A stretch of 16,453 nt of DNA from an uncultured Acidimicrobiaceae bacterium. Its GTDB lineage: Bacteria > Actinomycetota > Acidimicrobiia > Acidimicrobiales > UBA8592. Under the pieces are notes generated by a model, which was given only the letters and a program-made list of their open reading frames with translations, was not told the origin of the DNA and made no database searches. The DNA lies in contig CAJWET010000018.1 in the NCBI GenBank assembly GCA_913031515.1, positions 1 through 16,453 on the forward strand, in the 5' to 3' direction. The translations under genes and the position numbers were made by a program. Below are positions 6,731-14,923 of this stretch, piece by piece (position 1 is the first letter of the stretch; each line of letters begins with the position of its first letter).

Positions 6731-7521
6731 TGTTCTGGATCCATACTGGCACTCCATCGACCGCCATATTGGTCAAGACGAAGGTCTATACCGAAGCATG
6801 CTGAAAGGTTTTTCTCATTTAGTGTTTCTTGCATTGGTCCCGCAGCGATAATTTCGCCGTGCCGAAGGAAGAGGACGTGAGTAAATCCGGAGGGTATTTC
6901 CTCCACATGGTGGGTTACTAGAGCAATTGGCGGAGTAGAGTCGTCCTTGGAAAGCATTGACAATCCGGTCACTAAGTTTTCTCTTGCCGGTAAGTCCAGT
7001 CCTGCCGCAGGTTCATCCAGAAGCAGTAATCCAGGATCGCTCATCATGCTTCGAGCTATTAAAACCCGCTGCCGCTCTCCTGAGGAAAGCGTGCCAAATG
7101 TCTGATCGCATAAATCTTCGACCCCAATACGCTTTAGTTCCAATAGAGCTTTAGCTTTATCTTCCTCAGAGTATTCGTGCCACCATGGTTCCAGGGCCCC
7201 ATAAGCTGCTGTCATTACTACTTCTTGCGCGGTAAGGTTCGGCCGAAGAAGGTCAGCAAATCCAGCACTAGAGAACCCGACAAGATGTCGCATTTTCCGA
7301 ATATCAGATTTCCCAAGCTCATGTCCAAGAACTTCAACTCTCCCACTACTTGGATGCAGGTAGAAGCTGGCGATACGAAGTAGTGAGGTTTTTCCTGAGC
7401 CATTCGGGCCGAAGATAACCCATCTCTCTCTTTCGCAAATCTTTAAGTTGATCTTTTTTAAGAGAACTTTCCCATCTCGTTCAAGTGAAACGTTTTCGAG
7501 TGACAAAGCGACGTTTTGCAT
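6727..7521 (-). CDS. stand-alone ABC ATPase (YlmA/ModF-like)
   Basis: A 264-residue ABC nucleotide-binding protein with no membrane segment. Walker A GPNGSGKTS is at 38-46, signature LSSGE at 145-149, Walker B LLLLDE at 165-170, and the switch His204 in VTHH. The VTHHVEEIPSGFTHVLFLRHG region resembles actinobacterial ATPases of the YlmA/ModF type, which are often encoded without a permease. It begins 4 bases after the stop of the upstream half-exporter gene, with AGGG of its binding site overlapping that stop region, so translation is coupled. It may energise a permease encoded elsewhere or act in a non-transport role; the sequence does not decide. All ATPase motifs appear intact. Confidence 0.88.
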   Translation of the reverse strand: MQNVALSLENVSLERDGKVLLKKINLKICERERWVIFGPNGSGKTSLLRIASFYLHPSSGRVEVLGHELGKSDIRKMRHLVGFSSAGFADLLRPNLTAQEVVMTAAYGALEPWWHEYSEEDKAKALLELKRIGVEDLCDQTFGTLSSGERQRVLIARSMMSDPGLLLLDEPAAGLDLPARENLVTGLSMLSKDDSTPPIALVTHHVEEIPSGFTHVLFLRHGEIIAAGPMQETLNEKNLSACFGIDLRLDQYGGRWSASMDPEH

Positions 7522-7525
7522 ATCC

Positions 7526-9433
7526 CTATCGATCTACTGCGGTCTTCCAAGCTGCGTACATGCCAGCATATTTCCCGTTTGCTCTAATAAGGTCGTTGTG
7601 GCTTCCTAATTCAATAATCTTCCCTTCGTCAACCACAGCGATTCGGTCAGCACGCATTACCGTGGCTAATCTATGAGCGACAATTATGGCAGTACGGCCA
7701 TCCAGAAGTAAATCGAGTGCTGTCTCGATGGTATTCTCAGATTGTAAATCAAGATTCGATGTAGCTTCATCAAGAACTAAAACTCTGGGTTGAGATAGAA
7801 AGGCACGAGCGAGTGCAACCAGTTGGCGTTCACCGGCACTCAAGGAAGAGCCACGTTCATGGATGATGGTATCTATTCCGTTATCCATTGAAGTTACGAG
7901 CTGAGTTAACCCTGTTGACTCTAGAGCATTCCATATCTCATCGTCTGATGCATCCGGTTTTGAGAATGCGACATTGTCCCGTATTGTTCCAGCAAACAGA
8001 AAAGGCTCTTGAGGTACGACACCAAGTTGTGATCGTAAAGAATCTATAGTCACTTCTCGGATGTCGTAGCCATCGATCGTGATGTTTCCTTGATCAGGGT
8101 CGTAGAAGCGGTTGACTAGCTTCGCGATAGTTGATTTGCCTCCTCCGGTCGGTCCAACGATTGCCAGTGTCTCCCCAGCGCGAATCTCCAGATTCACTTC
8201 TTTCAATACCTGTGTCCCTGATGTATAGCTGAAGTTGATACTGTTCAAACATATTTCTCCATTAATTGGGGGAATATCGCTAGCATCTGCGCGCTCAACG
8301 ACACTTGGTTGAGTAGCAAGTAATTCACGAAGTTTGGCTGTGGCGGCTTGTCCTTGCTGGTAGCCATTGTAGAGTTGAGTCAGCGTTTGAATAGGGGCGA
8401 AAAAGGCACCGAGGTAGAGGAGGAATGCTGTAAGTTCGCCAATTTTGAGATTTCCATTTAGGACCATGCGGCCACCAATGAGAAGAACGAAAGCTCGTCC
8501 GATTATGGCAATGGCTTCGGTTCCTGGGGTATAAATACTAGCTGCTCGTACTGCGTCTAGATTGGCGTCCTTATGTTCGCCAACGACGTTTGTATGCCGG
8601 ATCACGTTATGTCGACGCCGATTATGGGCAGTGATCACCCGAATACCTGCCAAGCTTTCCTGTAAGTCTGCTAGGACGTCTCCGATTCTATTCCTGACTC
8701 GACGATAGGCGTTTTCGGATCGTCGCCTGAACCATTCACTGAGTACAAGAGTAATTGGGACGACGATAAGAAGGGTGATGAAAGCAAGGCTCGGGTTGAG
8801 AATAATTAGGACAACTGTGATCACGACAACTGTCAAGCCCTGCACTGCGAAGTTCACTAACCCTTCTTGAAACAATTGAGATAATGCTTCGATGTCACTT
8901 GTCATCCGTGTCATAAGAACGCCGGCTTTTTCGTTAGTGAAGAAATCAAGAGATTGACGTTGGAGATGGCTGAAAACCCTTATGCGTAATTTCTTCATAA
9001 GAGCTTCACCGAGCGCTCCGGTGTATCGGATCCGATACCAAGCACTCAAAGCATGTAGTGCGATGCTCGCAAGATACGTACACGCGACGATAACAAGGAC
9101 ACCTCGTTTGCCTGCAACTACCCCTTCGTCGATGCCAAATTTTGTCAACAATGGGCCGGCTTGTAGGAGGATACTTTCGGCAATGACTAGAAATAAGGCG
9201 CCCACTAGCTTCAATTTGTGTGGCGCGAGGAAGCTCCTAAGCGTAAAGGATTCTTCATGTTTAGTTCGGTAGCTGAATTCTACGACAGTCTCTGGATGGT
9301 CTGGTTCGGCATCTAAAACCTCGTTTACGCTCTTCTGAAGATGCCCAGGGACCCCTGCATAAGGCAATCCCGCATCTCTTGAAGAAGTTACTGAATTAGC
9401 TCCGCCAAAACCTATTGGGGGTCCGAAACTCAT
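7526..9433 (-). CDS. ABC exporter half-transporter with consensus catalytic motifs
   Basis: A 635-residue fused half-transporter. A cytoplasmic N-terminal extension of about 65 residues, starting glycine-rich (GPPIGFGGAN), precedes six predicted membrane helices (about 72-345) and an ATPase domain (about 390-630). Walker A GPTGGGKS is at 427-434, the Q-loop Gln475, Walker B LVLDE at 552-556 with catalytic Glu556, and His587 in the H-loop (AHRLAT). The signature is LSAGE (531-535) instead of LSGGQ. That combination is typical of the partner contributing the active Walker A/B to a heterodimeric exporter of the TM287/288, TmrAB or LmrCD kind. GGAGGT 3 bases before the ATG supports this start. 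Cargo is unknown; lipids, drugs or peptides are typical. Confidence 0.92.
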   Translation of the reverse strand: MSFGPPIGFGGANSVTSSRDAGLPYAGVPGHLQKSVNEVLDAEPDHPETVVEFSYRTKHEESFTLRSFLAPHKLKLVGALFLVIAESILLQAGPLLTKFGIDEGVVAGKRGVLVIVACTYLASIALHALSAWYRIRYTGALGEALMKKLRIRVFSHLQRQSLDFFTNEKAGVLMTRMTSDIEALSQLFQEGLVNFAVQGLTVVVITVVLIILNPSLAFITLLIVVPITLVLSEWFRRRSENAYRRVRNRIGDVLADLQESLAGIRVITAHNRRRHNVIRHTNVVGEHKDANLDAVRAASIYTPGTEAIAIIGRAFVLLIGGRMVLNGNLKIGELTAFLLYLGAFFAPIQTLTQLYNGYQQGQAATAKLRELLATQPSVVERADASDIPPINGEICLNSINFSYTSGTQVLKEVNLEIRAGETLAIVGPTGGGKSTIAKLVNRFYDPDQGNITIDGYDIREVTIDSLRSQLGVVPQEPFLFAGTIRDNVAFSKPDASDDEIWNALESTGLTQLVTSMDNGIDTIIHERGSSLSAGERQLVALARAFLSQPRVLVLDEATSNLDLQSENTIETALDLLLDGRTAIIVAHRLATVMRADRIAVVDEGKIIELGSHNDLIRANGKYAGMYAAWKTAVDR

Positions 9434-9478
9434 AAGACCTCCATGTAAAAATATTTGGGTACAGGCAACAATTTGTAG

Positions 9479-11356
9479 CTATTCATCTTTGTCTCCTGAG
9501 CTTCCCCGGCTCTTTTGTTCTGCCTCGGCAAGGATGGCTACGTATCGTTCATCGTTTGCCATCAGCTCGCTATGGGTTCCCTCTGCACTGACTTGGCCGT
9601 CTTCAATCAGGACAACACGGTCAGCGAGAGAGATAGTTGAAACCCTTTGGGCTATTAGTATTGTGGTTCTTCCCGATAGGTGTTCTGCTAGCGCAGTATG
9701 GATTTTTGCTTCTACTTCAACGTCTATGGCGCTAGTAGCATCATCAAGCACAAGGATCGGGGTTCTCTCCAGCAATGTTCGTGCTAGTGCGATTCGTTGC
9801 CGTTGACCTCCCGAGAGCGTATACCCGCGTTCGCCAACCACCGTTGCGTAACCTTCAGACAGTTCTTCGATAAATCCTGAAGCCTCCGCGGCTGTTGCAG
9901 CTGATGCGATGTCTTTTAGTGGAGCGTTTGGTTGGCTGTAGGCAATATTTTCTGCGACTGACGTAGAAAACAAAAAAGGTTCATCGAATACAATTCCAAT
10001 CTGATGACGAAGAGAGTCCAAAGTGACCTCTCTAATATTCTTCCCATCTACCAAGATGTCCCCTGATGTCGGGTCATAGAAACGATTTAGTAAACGTCCG
10101 ACAGTAGATTTTCCAGATCCGGTCCTCCCCACTATTGCAACAGTCTCCCCAGGATCGATAGTTAGGTTAAAGCCAGAGAGAACTTCTTCGGCTGACTCAG
10201 CCACATCGTCGCTATTGTTTCCCCGAAAAATCGGATAGGAGAAGTGGATATCGTCGAAAACAATTGAGCCTTTGACATCAGTTAAGGGGGCAGCATTTGG
10301 AGAATCAACAACTGTTGGTTCTTCGTCGAGGACTTCGAAGATTCGTTGAGCCGAAGCGGAAGCTCTTTGAGTTTGTAGCAAAAGAAAACCGAACATGCGA
10401 AATGGGGCCTGGAGCATAATGACGTAGGCGTTAAATGCAAATAATGTCCCTATTGAGACGCTTTGTTCAATAGCTAAATGCCCTCCATAAAGAAGCACTA
10501 AGGCCATTCCTACTCGGGGGAGAGATTCAATAATTGGGTTGTAGCGAGCCCGCGATTTGATAACTTCCACATTGACCCATTTGATATGTTCAGCTGCTCG
10601 TTGCAGAAGACCTACCTGGTGTTTTTCTGCAGCAAAAGACTTCACAACTCTTATCCCGTTCACGTTCTCATCGACGATTGTTGCAAGTTCACCTAATCGG
10701 GCTTGCCCAACCCAGGTCAAAGGGAAAACAACTCGACGAAGTTTTTGTCCAAAGAAATAGACACCGGGAAGAGTGATTAGTGATACAAGCGTGAGAGGGA
10801 CATGTAAGGTCATCATGTACCCGAACGCAAGAATAAAAGAGATAATGGTCATCCCGATCAGAGGGCCGAAAGCAAGAAGCACTTGGATTGACCTGATATC
10901 ACTATTAGCTCTTGAGATGACCTCTCCTGATTGTGTCCGGTCAAAATAGGAAAAACTGAGTTTTGTAAGGTGTGCATATAGCAATGACCGAAGGTCCGTT
11001 TCTACTCCCCAGGCCAGTCGAAACAGTGAATAGCGGTATAGAGCGCCAAAGACGAATCTTCCTACCCCAACTGAAATAAGAATAACTGCCCAAGTGGTTA
11101 AGGCTCCTCGATCTGTAGCTATTGCAGCGTCAATTGCATTTCGTGCCATAGCAGGAACTGCCACGTTTAGAATAAGTGCGATAACACCAGTAAAGAGGCC
11201 GAAGTACAAAGGTTTCTTGTGTGATTTTGTTATCGGTAACAGCCGTCGCATCCATCCAAGCTCCTTGTCGGGATGGATTGAGTTCTTTGGAAATTTGTAG
11301 CGTAGAGTTACGCCGGCTTCTTGGAATTCACTTCCGGATGGATTTTTTCCAACCAT
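9479..11356 (-). CDS. ABC exporter half-transporter with degenerate catalytic motifs
   Basis: A half-transporter of 625 residues from the ATG at 11354-11356. An upstream in-frame TTG (11386) would add ten residues; neither start has a clear binding site. Numbering here is from the TTG. Six membrane helices (about 58-340) are followed by an ATPase domain with Walker A GRTGSGKS (420-427) and a canonical signature LSGGQ (524-528). Three active-site positions deviate: Asp468 replaces the Q-loop glutamine (VFDEP), Walker B is LVLDD with Asp549 instead of Glu, and Gln580 replaces the H-loop histidine (AQRVST). These are the classic marks of the degenerate-site subunit of a heterodimeric exporter. 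It is first in the operon, and the partner gene starts 45 bases beyond its stop. Confidence 0.92.
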   Translation of the reverse strand: MVGKNPSGSEFQEAGVTLRYKFPKNSIHPDKELGWMRRLLPITKSHKKPLYFGLFTGVIALILNVAVPAMARNAIDAAIATDRGALTTWAVILISVGVGRFVFGALYRYSLFRLAWGVETDLRSLLYAHLTKLSFSYFDRTQSGEVISRANSDIRSIQVLLAFGPLIGMTIISFILAFGYMMTLHVPLTLVSLITLPGVYFFGQKLRRVVFPLTWVGQARLGELATIVDENVNGIRVVKSFAAEKHQVGLLQRAAEHIKWVNVEVIKSRARYNPIIESLPRVGMALVLLYGGHLAIEQSVSIGTLFAFNAYVIMLQAPFRMFGFLLLQTQRASASAQRIFEVLDEEPTVVDSPNAAPLTDVKGSIVFDDIHFSYPIFRGNNSDDVAESAEEVLSGFNLTIDPGETVAIVGRTGSGKSTVGRLLNRFYDPTSGDILVDGKNIREVTLDSLRHQIGIVFDEPFLFSTSVAENIAYSQPNAPLKDIASAATAAEASGFIEELSEGYATVVGERGYTLSGGQRQRIALARTLLERTPILVLDDATSAIDVEVEAKIHTALAEHLSGRTTILIAQRVSTISLADRVVLIEDGQVSAEGTHSELMANDERYVAILAEAEQKSRGSSGDKDE

Positions 11357-11572
11357 CTTGGTTTCTTCGGGATCGAAATAAATCAAAACTGTCTTCGCAA
11401 TCTAACCTAGTAGAAATGGAGTAGACCTAATCTATAGCCTTGACGCCTTCTATAAGAACTCTTCCTTCGAAGTGTGCCATGAGACGTCTTCAATTACTAT
11501 GTATTTTTAGAGATGTCTTTCATAGAAATTAGACCTGATACATTCAAAATTCCGATGATGCGGATGCTCCAT

Positions 11573-11579
11573 GAGGGAG
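11573..11579 (+). promoter_or_regulatory. ribosome binding site GAGGGAG before an ATA start
   Basis: GAGGGAG ends 7 bases before the in-frame ATA at 11587, the best Shine-Dalgarno match in this intergenic region. It is 34 bases from the first conventional start (GTG 11614), too far to serve it. It therefore favours initiation at the ATA. Confidence 0.5.
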
Positions 11580-11586
11580 CAGAGTT

Positions 11587-12918
11587 ATAGATACTACATG
11601 GGGCCTTATCGCCGTGGGGATCTTGATTGTCGCCACAGCTTTTTTCGTTGCAGCAGAATTTGCGTTTATAGCCGTTGACCGAGCACGTATCGAGTTTGAA
11701 GCGCTGCAAGGAAATAGGCGCGCTGGATCGGTACTAAAAATTCTCAAAAAATTGTCGTACCAACTCACTGGTGCCCAGCTTGGCATCACGATAGCGGCAG
11801 TCCTCATCGGGTTCATAGCGAAACCGACAATAGCATCCTTATTAGCCGATCCAGTCGAGAATGTCGTTGGCGAAAGCGCCAAGGAAAGTGTAGCTCTCGC
11901 CGTTGCGATCGTCTTAGCGACTTTTGCGGCAATGATTCTAGGAGAGTTAGTTCCCAAGAACATTGCCATCGCGAAGACTGATGTCACAGCAAAAGTACTT
12001 GCGGGGCCTTTCCGTCTATATAGTTTTGTAGCCAAACCAGTGATAGCGCTCTCGGATGCTACAGCTAACTGGCTAACACGTCGACTTGGGGTAGAGCCTG
12101 CTCAGGAACTTGAGCGTGTGCCGAACTTAGAAGATCTTGGATCAATGATTCGAACTTCTGGAGAGGTGGGAACTCTTGGATTCCGTGAGGCCGATTTGTT
12201 AACCAGATCATTACGATTTGCAAAAAAAACTACCAGCGAAGTAATGGTTCCTAGGCTAGCGGTACACTCTCTCCCTCGAACAGCCACAATTTCAGACTTA
12301 GTTGAACTTAGTGCTTTAACAGGGCTGTCTCGCTTTCCTGTAGTTGATAGTGATCTTGACAGTGTTATAGGTATCGCTCATGTTAAATCAACTCTTCTAG
12401 TGCCCCTTGGGCAGAGAATGGGTACTTCTGTAGAGACAGTAATGGGAGACGTTCTAGCAGTTCCTGAAAGTAGAGACTTACTTTCAGTAATGGCGGACAT
12501 GCGACGAAGCAGAATACCTCTGGGTGTAGTGGTCGATGAATATGGAGGGACAGAAGGAATAGTTTCTATCGAAGATCTTTTAGAGGAGATTGTTGGGGAG
12601 ATAGACGATGAGTATGATGCCGTATCAGAAAACGGGTCTGAAGAAAGCGCAGGAGTTTTTACCATTAGCGCAAATCTTCATCCCCACGAAGTTGCAGATA
12701 TCTGTGGGTTTGAAATTCAAGATGGAAGATATGAGACGATAGCGGGGTTCGCTTTAGAAAAACTGCAGCGTATACCTTCATCGGGTGAAATGTTCCGCTA
12801 CCAGCGGTGGAAAATAGAAATTCTTGAGATGGATCATCTACGGATAGCCCGAGTCAGATTAACGGCGCCATTTTTGAATTTTCAATCTGACGGTAATAGT
12901 CCGAACCGGAAGCGATGA
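11587..12918 (+). CDS. DUF21/CBS/CorC-HlyC family membrane protein, probable AUA start
   Basis: A 443-residue protein: DUF21 membrane domain (about 1-165, with FFVAAEF at 19-25 and LGELVPKN at 118-125), a CBS pair (about 215-340, VVVDEYGGTEGIVSIEDLLE at 315-334), and a C-terminal CorC/HlyC transporter-associated domain (about 355-430). Relatives (CorB/CorC, CNNM) are implicated in Mg2+/cation transport; the older 'haemolysin' name is poorly supported. No ATG, GTG or TTG occurs between the upstream stop (11572-11574) and GTG 11614. Starting at ATA 11587 gives MDTTWGLIAVGILIVATA before FFVAAEF, 18 residues, exactly as in the next gene, and lies 7 bases after GAGGGAG. A GTG start would halve the first helix. 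The next gene begins 4 bases after the stop. Confidence 0.85.
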   Translation: MDTTWGLIAVGILIVATAFFVAAEFAFIAVDRARIEFEALQGNRRAGSVLKILKKLSYQLTGAQLGITIAAVLIGFIAKPTIASLLADPVENVVGESAKESVALAVAIVLATFAAMILGELVPKNIAIAKTDVTAKVLAGPFRLYSFVAKPVIALSDATANWLTRRLGVEPAQELERVPNLEDLGSMIRTSGEVGTLGFREADLLTRSLRFAKKTTSEVMVPRLAVHSLPRTATISDLVELSALTGLSRFPVVDSDLDSVIGIAHVKSTLLVPLGQRMGTSVETVMGDVLAVPESRDLLSVMADMRRSRIPLGVVVDEYGGTEGIVSIEDLLEEIVGEIDDEYDAVSENGSEESAGVFTISANLHPHEVADICGFEIQDGRYETIAGFALEKLQRIPSSGEMFRYQRWKIEILEMDHLRIARVRLTAPFLNFQSDGNSPNRKR

Positions 12919-12922
12919 ACGT

Positions 12923-13978
12923 ATGACGGTAGCACTAGCAATCCTGCTTACACTAATTCTAATTTTCCTCAATGGTTTCTTCGTAGCAGTGGAATTTGCC
13001 CTTATCGGAGCTCGTCGAACAAGGATGGAGCAACTTGCCAGAGGAAACCACAGGTCTGCCCGAGTGGGGCTCGACTTGATGCGAGATTTGCCTCTGACCA
13101 TTTCTGGAGCACAGCTGGGTATCACTGTTACTTCTCTGGGGCTTGGTCTCGTCGCTGAGCCAGCTTTTGCAACAATATTTGAGAAACTCTTTGATGGGGC
13201 GCTTCAGGTACCTTCAGTTGTAGCTCATTGGCTTGCGTTCGGCATTGCAATATTTATTGTTGTCTTCTTACACATGGTTTTAGGTGAAATGGTTCCTAAG
13301 AACTTTGCTCTTACAAACCCCGAAAAAGTAGCGTGTCAGTTAGCTGCTACACATCGGGCCTTCGTTTTTGCGTTCCGACCAGTTATATGGGCACTGAACC
13401 AAACAGCAGCGTTCTTGCTCAAGCCATTTAGGATCAAACAGGTAGTGGAAATTGGTGTCGCACACACTTCTCAAGAAATACAAAATTTATTGGAGCAAGC
13501 GAAACGAAGTGGACAAATGGACCAAGGCCGCCATGATTTGTTAACTAGCGTACTCCAATTCCAAGATCGCCCTGTCACTTCAGTTATGGTCCCCTGGCGA
13601 GAGGTGGACTATGTGGAACATGATCAAGGGTATGGACAAATGGGCCTTCTTGCTGCTGCTAGTGGGCATAGCAGATTTCCCGTTATTGAAAATGGCCAGG
13701 TGATAGGTTTCCTCCATGTGAAAGATCTCCTGTATGCAGAAAAAACATCAGAAAACAAAAGAGATTCAGGCGAGCTTGTTAGAGAGTTGCTCTTTATTTC
13801 ACCTGAACTGCAATTAGATGAACTCTTACGATTAATGCGTGAATCTCAAATACATTTTGCCATTGTCGGCAGTAAGTCTGAATGTAGGGGAATCGTTACG
13901 TTAGAAGATGTTCTAGAAGCAATTGTCGGCGAGATTATCGATGAGACAGATAAGCCAAGCGTACAAAGAAATAGTTAA
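12923..13978 (+). CDS. DUF21/CBS membrane protein lacking the CorC-HlyC domain
   Basis: A 351-residue paralogue of the preceding gene product. The DUF21 domain (about 1-175) has FFVAVEFALIGARR (19-32), TISGAQLGIT (59-68) and LGEMVPKN (120-127). A CBS pair follows (about 215-340), ending in GIVTLEDVLEAIVGEIIDE. The C-terminal transporter-associated domain found in its neighbour is missing, and the acidic DEYGG motif is replaced by SKSECRG. Tandem genes with this unequal domain content are known in actinobacteria (for example the Rv1841c/Rv1842c pair), and a heteromeric cation transporter or regulator is a reasonable inference. GGAAG lies about 10 bases before the ATG, and the 4-base gap to the previous stop indicates coupling. 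Confidence 0.9.
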   Translation: MTVALAILLTLILIFLNGFFVAVEFALIGARRTRMEQLARGNHRSARVGLDLMRDLPLTISGAQLGITVTSLGLGLVAEPAFATIFEKLFDGALQVPSVVAHWLAFGIAIFIVVFLHMVLGEMVPKNFALTNPEKVACQLAATHRAFVFAFRPVIWALNQTAAFLLKPFRIKQVVEIGVAHTSQEIQNLLEQAKRSGQMDQGRHDLLTSVLQFQDRPVTSVMVPWREVDYVEHDQGYGQMGLLAAASGHSRFPVIENGQVIGFLHVKDLLYAEKTSENKRDSGELVRELLFISPELQLDELLRLMRESQIHFAIVGSKSECRGIVTLEDVLEAIVGEIIDETDKPSVQRNS

Positions 13979-13979
13979 C

Positions 13980-13994
13980 TTTTAGATTCTAAAA
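13980..13994. terminator. weak bidirectional hairpin between convergent genes
   Basis: TTTTAG-ATT-CTAAAA is a perfect 6-base inverted repeat with a 3-base loop, lying directly after the CBS gene stop and 18 bases from the convergent fabI stop. Both strands end in a T run, so it could act as a bidirectional terminator. Only one G:C pair is present, so stability is poor. Confidence 0.25.
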
Positions 13995-14012
13995 ATGTAA
14001 ACACCGAGAGGG

Positions 14013-14780
14013 CTACGCTCCGACAGCATGGTATCCACCGTCCACGTGAATAATCTCGCCAGTTGTTTGAGGAAACCAATCTGAGAGTAATGCGACACAT
14101 GCTTTTGCAACACTGGACGGGTCATTCACATCCCAACCTAGTGGGGCACGAGTACCCCATGCATCTTCGAACTCTTTGAAGCCAGGAATTGACTTCGCAG
14201 CCATAGTGCGAATAGGACCTGCAGCAATTAAATTTACTCGAATATTGTCTGGCCCTAAAGAACGAGCCAAATATCTAGAAGCAGACTCGAGTGCAGCTTT
14301 TGCGACACCCATCCAGTTATAAGCAGGCCATGCGTAATTTGCATCAAAGTCAAGCCCAACTATTGACCCGCCGTCAGACATGAGGGGGCAGACCGCTTCT
14401 GCCACGGTCTTCAATGAATAAGCTGAAATTTCAAAGCCTAAGGATAGATCTTCCCACTGTCCAGCGAGAAAATCTTCTCCGAGACCAACTTCGGGCATAA
14501 ACCCTATTGCATGTAACGCTCCATCTACCTTCCCCCATTTGTTCGACAAAGAATCTCGAATGATCGAAACATGGTCAGGTTCTGTCACATCAAATTCCAT
14601 CACCTCGACATCCCCGTCAAGCTTTCTGGCGGTTCTTTCGGTCAACCGAAGCCCTCTCCCAGCTCCAGTAACCACCACTTCAGCACCTTCTGCAAGAGCC
14701 AGTTGGGCGACGCCAAAGGCAAGACTTGAGTCAGTTAGGATGCCAGTTATCAATAAACGCTTGTTTTCTAGCATGCCCAT
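14013..14780 (-). CDS. fabI: enoyl-[acyl-carrier-protein] reductase (NADH), FabI/InhA branch
   Basis: A 255-residue SDR-fold enzyme of the last step of fatty-acid elongation, reducing trans-2-enoyl-ACP. It strongly resembles mycobacterial InhA: GILTDSSLAFGVA after the first strand, HAIGFMP, and LDFDANYAWPAYNWMGVAKA, with the Tyr-x6-Lys catalytic pair (Tyr154, Lys161). Unlike InhA, the substrate-binding loop after GPIRT is about ten residues shorter and matches E. coli FabI in length, and the residue equivalent to InhA Ser94 is Ala (HAIG). The start is set by AGGAG (14786-14790), 5 bases before the ATG at 14780. An ATG five codons upstream (14795) contains that binding site within its own coding sequence and is unlikely. 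Confidence 0.94.
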   Translation of the reverse strand: MGMLENKRLLITGILTDSSLAFGVAQLALAEGAEVVVTGAGRGLRLTERTARKLDGDVEVMEFDVTEPDHVSIIRDSLSNKWGKVDGALHAIGFMPEVGLGEDFLAGQWEDLSLGFEISAYSLKTVAEAVCPLMSDGGSIVGLDFDANYAWPAYNWMGVAKAALESASRYLARSLGPDNIRVNLIAAGPIRTMAAKSIPGFKEFEDAWGTRAPLGWDVNDPSSVAKACVALLSDWFPQTTGEIIHVDGGYHAVGA

Positions 14781-14818
14781 AGAAACTCCTAGCATAGAAG
14801 CGATGTCATGAGATTACT

Positions 14819-14832
14819 AGGCTTCGGAGCCT
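14819..14832. other. GC-rich inverted repeat in the fabI/npdG divergent region
   Basis: AGGCT-TCGG-AGCCT is a perfect 5-base inverted repeat with a 4-base loop, 38 bases upstream of the fabI start and about 90 before npdG. It could be a leader hairpin or a small operator for either gene. It has no following T run, so it is not a standard terminator. Confidence 0.3.
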
Positions 14833-14911
14833 CAAGTGTGAACGGTTACTATGAACGTTCGAGAAATAAAGAAAGTATTGGGAAAATCGACGCTTCTCAC
14901 TCGGATTAGGG

Positions 14912-14917
14912 TATGTT
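14912..14917 (+). promoter_or_regulatory. candidate -10 element of a leaderless start
   Basis: TATGTT matches TANNNT and lies exactly 6 bases before the npdG ATG at 14924. No Shine-Dalgarno sequence is close to the start. A partial -35-like TCGACG occurs at 14887-14892 with a long 19-base spacer. Confidence 0.4.
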
Positions 14918-14923
14918 CAATTC

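Noticed and set aside
11440..11456. TTGACG and TATAAG in the region upstream of the CBS gene as a sigma-70 promoter
   Set aside because: The spacer is only 5 bases, far from the 16-18 required.
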